From Sphingobium sp. EP60837 (GTDB lineage: Bacteria > Pseudomonadota > Alphaproteobacteria > Sphingomonadales > Sphingomonadaceae), in contig NZ_CP015987.1 of NCBI RefSeq assembly GCF_001658005.1, forward strand, positions 372,001 to 436,000: DNA of 64,000 nt, read 5' to 3'. Below are positions 30,399-37,274 of the stretch, piece after piece. The stretch's first letter is position 1, and every line of letters begins with the position of its first letter. Under the pieces are notes generated by a model. The model worked only from the letters and a program-made list of their open reading frames with translations. It did no database searches and was not told the origin of the DNA. A program made the translations under genes and the position numbers.

Positions 30399-31151
30399 AT
30401 GCAGGCAATTAATATCGGCACGGCAGGGTGGAGCATTTCTCGCGCGTCAGCGGAGGCCTTTCCCAGCGAGGGTTCTGGCCTCGAAAGATATGCCTCGCGG
30501 TTCAAGGTCGCGGAGATCAACAGTTCTTTCCACCGCTCGCACCGGCCTTCGACCTGGGCGCGCTGGCGCGATAACTCGCCTGAAGGTTTCCTCTTTTCGG
30601 TCAAACTGCCGAAGCGCATCACGCACGAACTCAAGCTTTTGGATTGCGCTGCGCCACTCGACCAGTTTCTGGCAGAGGCGCACATATTGGAGAGGAAGCT
30701 GGCCGTGCTGCTGGTTCAGCTGCCGCCCAAGCTCGAATTCAAGCTGGAGGTAGCGAGCCGCTTCTTCAGCGATTTGAGCTCGAGCAGCTCAGCCTCGATT
30801 GCTTGCGAGCCGCGCCATCCCAGTTGGTTCGAGGCGGAAGCCGAAGCACTGCTCAACCAGCACCAGATTGCGCGTGTAGGGGCCGATCCAGCCGTCTGCC
30901 CGGCAGCCGCCTACCCCGGAGGATGGAACGGCCTACGCTACTGGCGGCTGCACGGCTCCCCGGTTATGTACCGGTCCAGCTATGCCGATCGGGTGCATTC
31001 TTATGCGGCGTTGCTTCATCAGGAAACAGCAGCGCACCGGCAGACCTGGTGCATATTCGACAATACGGCTTCCTCGGCGGCGGTAAGTGACGCCCTGGCT
31101 TTGATGGATGAGGTCGAGAAGCTCACGGTTCCCCCTTCAAGTAGATCATGA
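30399..31151 (+). CDS. DUF72 family protein (YecE-like)
   Basis: 250 residues from ATG 30399, where the family start MQAINIGTAGWSI begins; the frame extends to 30336 without similarity. DUF72 proteins have a TIM-barrel-like fold; seen here are FKVAEINSSFHRSH, TWARWRDNSPEGFLFSVKLP, LLVQLPPKLEF, EPRHPSWF and GLRYWRLHGSP, ending with WCIFDNTASSAA. The C-terminal NN/ND-type motif is intact. Catalytic function is unknown to me. The next gene starts 71 bp later on the same strand. Confidence 0.9.
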   Translation: MQAINIGTAGWSISRASAEAFPSEGSGLERYASRFKVAEINSSFHRSHRPSTWARWRDNSPEGFLFSVKLPKRITHELKLLDCAAPLDQFLAEAHILERKLAVLLVQLPPKLEFKLEVASRFFSDLSSSSSASIACEPRHPSWFEAEAEALLNQHQIARVGADPAVCPAAAYPGGWNGLRYWRLHGSPVMYRSSYADRVHSYAALLHQETAAHRQTWCIFDNTASSAAVSDALALMDEVEKLTVPPSSRS

Positions 31152-31222
31152 AGGAGCGTCCGCCCTGCGGCGCGGGTGAAGCCGCCGTCGGAACTCTTCT
31201 GATCGTCAGTGCTTGGTAGCTG

Positions 31223-31609
31223 ATGGTTGAAAATGCGAGAAGAACTTCGCCCCTTCGCTTTGCGCCGCTCCTGATTGCCTACGCTCTGCTGGGGGCCTGC
31301 AACCGCAATGACGGTCCTACAGTGATTGATGGTAGTAGCCAGGCCGCGTTCGAGCAAAGCCTTCAGGCCGCGCGGCGCGATGTGGGTCCCAAGGACCGCC
31401 TCAAGCTTGAGGCGGCGATCAGGGAACATCAGGCGCGAATGTTTGCCAAGGCAGACAATCGACAGGAATATGAGCGGCTCGTGCGGCAGGGCATGGACGG
31501 CCTCACCGCGCCAGCCATCGTCAGACAATTCGACAAGGATGTCGATCGGGTAAGCGGAAAGGCTGCAGACGCCGTCTTCGACGCGAAGCGCGCGCTGAAG
31601 GAGCTTTGA
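31223..31609 (+). CDS. Small lipoprotein of unknown function
   Basis: 128 residues. The N-terminus has a basic stretch, a hydrophobic core and the lipobox LLGAC near residue 26, so it is likely a membrane-anchored lipoprotein. The mature part is charged and helical (AAFEQSLQAARRDVGPKDRL, AIREHQARMFAKADNRQEYE, FDKDVDRVSGKAADAVFDAK). The pattern resembles small DUF6694-like lipoproteins, but I am not sure. It is followed 48 bp later by another lipoprotein gene. Confidence 0.75.
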   Translation: MVENARRTSPLRFAPLLIAYALLGACNRNDGPTVIDGSSQAAFEQSLQAARRDVGPKDRLKLEAAIREHQARMFAKADNRQEYERLVRQGMDGLTAPAIVRQFDKDVDRVSGKAADAVFDAKRALKEL

Positions 31610-31657
31610 GGGCGCGAAGGGGTCGGAGCCATTCTCGTTTGTGGTCGTTCCCGTCAA

Positions 31658-32857
31658 ATGACGCGTCAATTGTGCCTGACCATCTTGCTGACCGTCGCCG
31701 GCTGCGCCTCTCCTGTGAATGCGCCTATGCCTCAGTCGTCAGCGTTACCGAGCGCGGCGAGCGCTGAGGATGACGGCACGTATCTGCAGCGCATAGACCC
31801 CTTGGGTGGGCAATGGCGTGTAGAACGGCTCGGGCGGCAAGACTTCACGCGGTTCAATGGCTGGATAAACTTCAGCGGCGGCGGTTTCCTTAATCATGGT
31901 GCCGGCTGTAGCGGCGGATATCCAGCATTTTACCGGATTGAGGAGAATCATATTTCGATAACAAGGCTGGAAAAAGCGCAGGTGGGGAAGTGCGCCTCCA
32001 CCTCCACGGCAACCCGTCCGCTCGCCATCGAAAGTGAGCGCCGTTTGGCCTCGTTCCTGGATGAGGTCGTCAGTTGGAGCCGTCCTGACGAACGCACGCT
32101 GCTTCTGACGGGCAGCGGTGGTGAGAGCGCGCTGCTCACGCAACCAATCGAGCCACATCCTGAGATCGCGGGGCGATGGCTGGTCGAAAGCATCGGCGGC
32201 AAGGCACTGGTTACAGAGGAGCGTCCGCCGATGCTTTCGATCTCGATGGACTCTATTGGTGTATATGCGGACTGTAATTCAATGGGAGGCACGTTCTCCG
32301 TTCCTGCACCTGGTCGGATCAAGGTAACCGGTCCCTTCGTCTCAACTTTGATTGGATGCTCAGCTGAGGACGCTGCGGAGGATGCGCTCATGACTGCGGC
32401 AATCACGAGCGCCACTGCGTTCCACCTGCAAGGTGACAAGCTGATATTCTCCGGTAGCAAAGACATGGTGGTGCGTCGTCCCCCGCCTCCAGATCGAAGG
32501 CTTACAGGCGAATATGTCGCGTGCGGAGACACTCTCCTCGGCGCCTATCATGAAGGGCCAATTACCCTTCTAATAGACAGTCACAACATGGCCGATAATG
32601 CCGGCTGCTCCGCCAGCTACAGCACAAATGGCCCGCACATATCGCTTGTATTGGAAAAAAACCGACCAACCTGCGCGTCCCCTGCTCCACCCTTTTTACC
32701 GGGACAGCCAGTAGCTATTGGCGGCGCTATTTCGCCCTTGGCGACCGTGCGCCCTGACGGGTTTGGATTTGATGAGCAAGGTCGATTGATACTTAGGACT
32801 ATGCGAGGGCTGCTTAAAATGTGCCGCAAAGGTTCCCCTTTGCCCCTGGGCGGCTGA
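31658..32857 (+). CDS. META/HslJ-domain lipoprotein with repeated units
   Basis: 399 residues; lipobox TVAGC near residue 15. The chain appears to hold three META-like units: about 45-165 (GGQWRVERLG...GCSGG), about 170-275 (AGRWLVESIGGKALVTEERP, ADCNSMGGTFSV, LIGCSAEDAAEDALMTA), and about 280-395 (LTGEYVACGD, AGCSASYS). The middle unit is the clearest match. META proteins such as HslJ are linked to heat shock and drug tolerance in the envelope. The start is ATG 31658. Confidence 0.8.
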   Translation: MTRQLCLTILLTVAGCASPVNAPMPQSSALPSAASAEDDGTYLQRIDPLGGQWRVERLGRQDFTRFNGWINFSGGGFLNHGAGCSGGYPAFYRIEENHISITRLEKAQVGKCASTSTATRPLAIESERRLASFLDEVVSWSRPDERTLLLTGSGGESALLTQPIEPHPEIAGRWLVESIGGKALVTEERPPMLSISMDSIGVYADCNSMGGTFSVPAPGRIKVTGPFVSTLIGCSAEDAAEDALMTAAITSATAFHLQGDKLIFSGSKDMVVRRPPPPDRRLTGEYVACGDTLLGAYHEGPITLLIDSHNMADNAGCSASYSTNGPHISLVLEKNRPTCASPAPPFLPGQPVAIGGAISPLATVRPDGFGFDEQGRLILRTMRGLLKMCRKGSPLPLGG

Positions 32858-33896
32858 GAGCGGAGCCGCAGATGCAACTGCGCACCTATCTGCCTCTTCA
32901 GGTTCGGACATTCCTCTTTCGCCCGGCCAACCCCCGCGGGTGGAAACCAACCGACAAATAAGTGCATCTTTGGTGGACGATGCCTTCAAACGTTTACTGT
33001 GATGGCCCCAAACGTCGCAACCGCATGCTCCGATATCGATCATGAGAACCAGCAAAGAGTTTCCGAGGCTTCATTCACTTACCACTGTGACCTTGTTCTT
33101 CCCAATTAGTTTAAGCGCCATCAGGTACAAAGGATTGACAGCGAGGTGGAATAATGGCGATCTCCCAAGACAAATATCAGTACGGTGCAGCCCGGCCACT
33201 TATGCTGGCCGGTTGAGGACTAGCAGCTTCCGGGTTGGCTGCCTTGGAAACCAGCACAAGTACACGAGCCGCGCGCGGTTTGCGCTGGCATCTTTTACCC
33301 ACGGACGAACGGATGGCAGCGGCCTTGAGAAGGCCCTTCAATCGCCATTTCGTTGCGGAATAACAACAGGTTGCCGTCAGGTCATTAGCTTGCCAGTCTA
33401 CGTCGCCGGAGGGGGCGGAACCCACCTCGAACCGCGTGTTACCAGCCATTACCTCGCCGCCCTGATCGTGGAGGGGGGCGCGTGCGGCGCTGGTTGGACG
33501 TCGTCCCGCGGCGTGGGCAACATTCAAGCGTGAAGAATGGATCCAACACGATCAGCGTGAGTTCCAGCGCGTCCTCGACGCTCTGGTCAGGGCCGAGGAC
33601 CCCACCGCAACCGACGACGACATCCTGTCGGTCATGAAGGCGATGACGATCAATTGCGTTCGACTTCGACCAGGACGATGCATCGCGGGATAGGGCAACT
33701 GTGCAGCACACCGATGTTGAAGTGGTGGGGGACCGCGTGCGGTTAGGCTAGGACCAGATTGTCGGTGACAGCGGAAGTCGCGAAGCTCTGGCCGCTGACG
33801 GCAACGCGGATGTCCGGGAGCAAATGGGTCTGCGGCTTTCTGGTGCCAAAGAGCCGGCCGCGCGCGTCGCTCCGAGGATCTCGGCATCTTCGCATG
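32858..33896. other. Gene-poor decayed region
   Basis: About 1 kb with no complete gene that I can support. A plus-strand stretch around 33468-33693 reads RRPAAWATFKREEWIQHDQR and ends before a TAG; it has coding-like composition but no start and no recognised family, so it may be a remnant. A short perfect hairpin CCGGCCA/TGGCCGG lies near 33195-33215. The stretch lies next to a pseudogene toxin and an ardC remnant and may be part of the same eroded accessory segment. Confidence 0.45.
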
Positions 33897-34334
33897 TCAG
33901 AAGGTACGATTGACCTGTCCGACGCGGCGTGCGTCAAAAGCCGCAAGCCACTTGGTCCTCACAACCTCATACAGGCTGGCCGGAAGCAGGCCGTAGGCGA
34001 CATTTCCCTCCTTGCCGCCGGGAACGGGACGGATGTCGGGACCGGGCTATTGAAAGCGGTTGGCTTCCGAGAGGATGATCCAGGAGCGAGCGTCATCGAG
34101 ACCAAGGCGCGCCTTGGTCCTAGTGGGAATCTCGACCGCCAGTCGTTCGTCGGTGGGCGGCGTGTGGGTCACCGGAAGGACTGTAACCAACTGCTTGCCA
34201 TCCTTGGTCGTTGTCGCGAGCAAAACGCACAGGGCCGATCCTTGCTGCCGTCCTCGACGCCGCTTTTAGCTTCATGGCTCCAGAGAAAGGAATGTCGAAT
34301 AAACAAGGCCGGGAACCGGGTTCGGTAGCGGCAT
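33897..34334 (-). pseudogene. Decayed toxin of a TA pair (PemK/growth-inhibitor-like)
   Basis: Directly after the antitoxin (TGATG overlap) the frame begins MPLPNPVPGLV, then one extra base near 34299-34304 shifts it; the next frame reads IRHSFLWSHEAKSGVEDGSK and DRPCA; a missing base near 34222-34227 shifts back to VLLATTTKDGKQLVTVLPVT. It continues to SWIILSEANRFQ, hits TAG at 34047-34049, and continues in frame PGPDIRPVPGG...AYGLLPASLYEVV to the stop at 33897. Three lesions make it non-functional. The conserved RPCAV-LPVTHTPP pattern resembles growth-inhibitor toxins paired with YefM-like antitoxins in alphaproteobacteria; the family name is a moderate-confidence call. Confidence 0.78.
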
Positions 34335-34597
34335 CAGTGATCCCGCAACTCATCATCGAAATTTGCGGCCTCGACCGGCGGGCGCGCCGAGGCGACAGCT
34401 GCGCGATCCTCCTCGCTGAAGTCGCCGAATGAGAGTAGCTCGCGATCGCGGCTCTTGAGCCGCTGATAGTCGGCGTGCGACATGAGGACGAGGCTGTCAT
34501 GCCCATGATGCGTAATGGTGAGCGGGCTCTCCAGCGCTTGCCGGCTGATGCGGCCGAACGACTTGGATGCCTCGACGGAACTGACTGAATGGGCCAT
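34334..34597 (-). CDS. Phd/YefM-type antitoxin
   Basis: 87 residues from ATG 34597 (MAHSVSSVEASKSFGRISRQ), chosen because GGAGAA lies just upstream. The Phd/YefM DNA-binding fold is visible: ALESPLTITHHGHDSLVLMS and HADYQRLKSRD. The C-terminal part (FSEEDRAAVASARPP, FDDELRDH) is the flexible toxin-binding end. The stop overlaps the start of the broken toxin gene. Being intact while the toxin is dead, it may survive as a stand-alone regulator or as an anti-addiction factor. Confidence 0.85.
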   Translation of the reverse strand: MAHSVSSVEASKSFGRISRQALESPLTITHHGHDSLVLMSHADYQRLKSRDRELLSFGDFSEEDRAAVASARPPVEAANFDDELRDH

Positions 34598-34676
34598 TGC
34601 GATTCTCCTATCCGGAAAGTACGGAGTTTCCGGATAGGCTTCGAGGGGTCGCACAAATTATCGCGTGTGAAGGCAG

Positions 34677-34976
34677 CTATGGCTGCGCCAGCCGCTGGTA
34701 GGTCTCATTGCTGGCCAGTTCCAACGCGCTCTTGAAGATCATTCAGGTGGGATTGGCATAACCGCGCGCCAGGCTCTGCGCCCACAACAGAAGGATGTTA
34801 ATGCCTGTTATTGTTTGCCGCGGGTGCGCAGCGGCAGGCTGGCGGAGCCGCTCGCCCAGCTTGGCGACCAGGACGCACGCCCTTTTTCCAGAGGCGCAAT
34901 AATTTGGTCGGGTGACCTCCTGATAGATATCTGCCCGTCTGGTCTTGCTGCCGCTAGTGTTGTTCTTCCGTCCCAT
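34677..34976 (-). pseudogene. Remnant of an antirestriction gene (ArdC/DUF1738 N-terminal domain)
   Basis: Starts MGRKNNTSG and reads TRRADIYQEVT, then an extra C shifts frame to DQIIAPLEKGRASWSPSWAS and LPLRTRGKQ; a lost base shifts again to TGINILLLWAQSLARGYANP, followed by TGA (34743-34745) where ArdC has Trp. The order RADIY-EVT, D-II--LE-G, TGIN-L-LW, GY-NPT is the ArdC N-terminal single-strand-DNA-binding domain. The long C-terminal protease-like part is absent. ArdC genes travel on plasmids and integrative elements, so this supports a past mobile element here. Confidence 0.72.
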
Positions 34977-35342
34977 GATGTTTTCCCTTCCAATCTGGAG
35001 CCGAAGGCGATGGCGCCATCGACTTCTGCCCACTGGCGAAAGCGGGAGGGTTGAACCGGCAATGTCAGGGCTGGTTGGCGGCGAGGGGGATCGCCCGGCT
35101 TGTACAAGCGGAGGGCGGAAAGCTGGGGAAACTCTGTTGGAGCTGGCGGTGGCCTGTGGCGAGGTTAATACACCAAGCGAGTGCCGCGAGACGGTCCAGC
35201 CCTTGCCGGGAAGGGAGGAGGCCAACAGTAATGAAGGAACGACGGCGCGAGGATCTTGAACAGGATCGGGTCAGTGTCTAATTTCACGTCCGGCCGTTGT
35301 CGGCTGCGATAGGAAGAGGATAGGAAGAAAGGAGGCAAAGCA
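34977..35342. other. Gap with no supported gene
   Basis: 366 bp upstream of the ardC remnant. Overlapping frames on both strands lack recognisable domains; a plus-strand stretch reading GWLAARGIARLVQAEGGK may be a fragment of something once coded here. The end carries the ribosome site of the next gene. Confidence 0.45.
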
Positions 35343-35555
35343 ATGTCCCTCTCCCATTTTCAGCACCCCTTGGACATTGTTCATCATCCGCAGTTCGAGC
35401 CAGAGGTAAAGCGATCCATCCTGGCATCCTGGGCATCGGACGCTCATGCAGTTGAGGGCAAGCCCGCCCTGAGAAAGCCACCCAATGTACGGCGTCCATT
35501 CTCAGTCGATGATGTGATGAGAGCGCTGCGCGACCTCGACGGGCGCTCGCATTGA
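35343..35555 (+). CDS. Small conserved unknown protein, 70 residues
   Basis: AAAGGAGG 8 nt before the ATG is a strong ribosome site. The protein reads HPLDIVHHPQFEPEVKRSIL, then ASWASDAHAVEGKPALRKPP and ends DDVMRALRDLDGRSH. I know close relatives of this pattern (ILASWASDA-AVE--PALR) as short unnamed proteins widespread in alphaproteobacteria. No domain name. It precedes the heat-shock genes but is separated by a 386-bp leader region. Confidence 0.75.
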   Translation: MSLSHFQHPLDIVHHPQFEPEVKRSILASWASDAHAVEGKPALRKPPNVRRPFSVDDVMRALRDLDGRSH

Positions 35556-35818
35556 GCAATGTTGCACCGATTTCTGGTGCCACGCTACGGCCAGCGCTAT
35601 TAGTGACCGAGCGGAAATGCGCTTGCGGACGCTAACGCTGGCCCTGGCACGGCAGATGGGTCGGTGAGCATCTGATCCCCTCCCACAAAGAGAGGCGGCT
35701 TGAGCTTACACTTGAAGAAAAGCGTGGGCGGGGCGACGTCGAGGAACGCGCCCCGCCTGCCTCACCCGATCAAACATTCCACGCGCTAAAAATGGGGGAT
35801 TTCAGCACGCCCGAGGGC

Positions 35819-35846
35819 CTTGAAAAACCACTAAAGCTTACCAGAT
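35819..35846 (+). promoter_or_regulatory. Candidate RpoH-type promoter
   Basis: CTTGAA at 35819-35824, 16 nt, then CCAGAT at 35841-35846, roughly the sigma-32 pattern of alphaproteobacteria (CTTGAA...CYTAT). Only the -35 half is a good match. Confidence 0.35.
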
Positions 35847-35853
35847 AAATCGC

Positions 35854-35941
35854 TGCCGGATGCCGGCAGGGTCCGGTATGGAGAGCGCCCGCTCTCTCGG
35901 GCGCATCTTCATAGACTTGTTGCTCAATGGAGGACTTGGAT
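35854..35941 (+). promoter_or_regulatory. ROSE-like RNA thermometer before hsp20
   Basis: The leader forms successive hairpins: TGCCGG-ATG-CCGGCA (35854-35868), GAGAGC-GCCC-GCTCTC (35881-35896), and a last one in which TTGCTC (35920-35925) faces the ribosome site GGAGGA (35929-35934). In that pairing C25-G30, T24-A31 and C23-G32 form, with an opposed G22/G33 as in ROSE elements, where a G-G pair in the anti-SD helix melts on warming. Short hsp20 genes of alphaproteobacteria commonly have such leaders. Confidence 0.5.
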
Positions 35942-36439
35942 ATGAGGACCAACTTCGACTTTACCCCGTTTCGAATGTCGACCGTGGGTTTCGATCGGTT
36001 GTTCGACCTGCTGGAAAACGGGTTGGCCGCAAATGTCGGCGAGGGCTATCCGCCTTTCAACATCATCCGTGAAGGTGATGATCGCTACCGCATCGACCTG
36101 GCGGTGGCCGGCTTCCGCCAGGAAGAGATCGAAATCTCGACGCAGCAGAATATGCTCGTCGTGAGCGGCCGCAAGAGCGATGGCGAGGAAGGCCATGTGC
36201 TTTATCGCGGCATCGGCGCGCGCGACTTTGAGCGCCGCTTTGGCCTGGCCGATCACGTTCAGGTTAGGACCGCGGACTTGAAGGACGGCGTGCTGTCGAT
36301 TGAACTGATGCGCGAAATCCCGGAGGCGATGAAGCCCCGGAAAATCCGAATCAGTTCTGTGACTGGCGATCCCGAGCAACCGCAAGCAAGGTCCGCAATC
36401 GCGAACGATGACGGCATTCAGCTAGAGGCGAAACAATAA
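35942..36439 (+). CDS. Small heat-shock protein (Hsp20/IbpA type)
   Basis: 165 residues from ATG 35942; GGAGG lies 8 nt upstream, so the in-frame ATG at 35927 is rejected. The alpha-crystallin domain spans about 35-130 (YPPFNIIREGDDRYRIDLAV, VSGRKSD, GIGARDFERRFGLADHVQV, LKDGVLSIEL) with the IxI-like MKPRKIRI anchor after it. It holds unfolding proteins in the cytoplasm for refolding by DnaK/ClpB. N-terminal FDRLFDLLENG is typical of class-A rhizobial/sphingomonad sHsps. A decayed copy of its middle part occurs at 57915-58086. Confidence 0.94.
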   Translation: MRTNFDFTPFRMSTVGFDRLFDLLENGLAANVGEGYPPFNIIREGDDRYRIDLAVAGFRQEEIEISTQQNMLVVSGRKSDGEEGHVLYRGIGARDFERRFGLADHVQVRTADLKDGVLSIELMREIPEAMKPRKIRISSVTGDPEQPQARSAIANDDGIQLEAKQ

Positions 36440-36496
36440 ACGCATCGCCGCTGAAAACATGTGGCGATGAGTGCCAGCAACCCAAGGAGATGGATC

Positions 36497-37000
36497 ATGG
36501 CAATGCGTGATTTGGTCCCATGGCGCCGGCAAGAGAATATGGCGCCTGCAATGTATCAACAAAGGGAACAGAGCCCCTTCGCTCAGCTGCATCGGGAGAT
36601 GGACAGGCTTTTTGACGACTTCTTCCGTACCCCGATGCTGAGTGGGGGCGCTCTTTCCAGTCCAGGCTGGCCAAGCCTGGAGGTGAAGGAGAGTGAGGAC
36701 CAGGTGACGATCACCGCAGAACTTCCCGGCTTGAACGAGAAGGATATCGAACTCTCCATCTATAATGGCGTCCTGACCCTCAAGGGTGAAAAGAAGAGCG
36801 AGCATCAAGATAAGGACCGGGGCTGGTCCGAACGCTTCTACGGCCGCTTCGACCGCTCCATCGTTCTTCCGATGGGCGCGGACGAAGAACATTGTGATGC
36901 CCATTTCAGTGACGGCGTGCTGACCGTGCGTCTTCCGAAATCGGCGGCAACCGAGAAGGAGCGCAGGATCCCGATCGGTTCGCCGCCGACGCAGCATTAA
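36497..37000 (+). CDS. Second small heat-shock protein (Hsp20 family)
   Basis: 167 residues from ATG 36497 (MAMRDLVPWRRQ) after AAGGAGA; the frame from 36461 is longer but has no ribosome site. The N-terminal QLHREMDRLFDDFFRTP and alpha-crystallin domain (VTITAELPGLNEKDIELSIY, LTLKGEKK, RFYGRFDRSIVLP, FSDGVLTVRLPK) define the class-C/Hsp17-like type, different from the upstream protein. It lies 57 bp after the first gene, so both are likely co-transcribed; two unlike sHsps can act together as in IbpA/IbpB. A strong terminator follows 6 bp after the stop. Confidence 0.94.
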   Translation: MAMRDLVPWRRQENMAPAMYQQREQSPFAQLHREMDRLFDDFFRTPMLSGGALSSPGWPSLEVKESEDQVTITAELPGLNEKDIELSIYNGVLTLKGEKKSEHQDKDRGWSERFYGRFDRSIVLPMGADEEHCDAHFSDGVLTVRLPKSAATEKERRIPIGSPPTQH

Positions 37001-37006
37001 TTCCTC

Positions 37007-37033
37007 AGGCGTGCCGCCTCGCGCGGCACGCCT
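37007..37033 (+). terminator. Terminator hairpin after hsp20 pair
   Basis: Perfect 11-bp stem AGGCGTGCCGC/GCGGCACGCCT with a 5-nt loop (CTCGC), 6 bp past the hsp20 stop, followed by GGTTTG. A T-run is weak, as often in GC-rich genomes. Confidence 0.75.
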
Positions 37034-37274
37034 GGTTTGTGCATGCAGCCGCATGTAGAGGCAATGTCGGCCACGTCGGCGCAGCTTTCAAGCCCTGCCA
37101 CATCCTTGAAAACATCGTAGCGATGTTTGGGCTCGCGCTGATTGCATTTGTCGCCGCGGAGTCCGGGCCGCTAACTTTAGGGCAGTCGCGTGCAGGCTCA
37201 GCGATCATGAAGCGGCCTTTCAACTTATGCGCCGACATAATGCCGGTGCACTGGGAGCCCGGTCGTGGATACTG

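Larger units (their letters stand above)
35556..35941. other. Leader and promoter region of the hsp20 pair
   Basis: No gene. It contains a candidate heat-shock promoter near 35819-35846 and a multi-hairpin leader from 35854 to the hsp20 start, both listed separately. The first 250 bp hold nothing I can identify. Confidence 0.55.
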
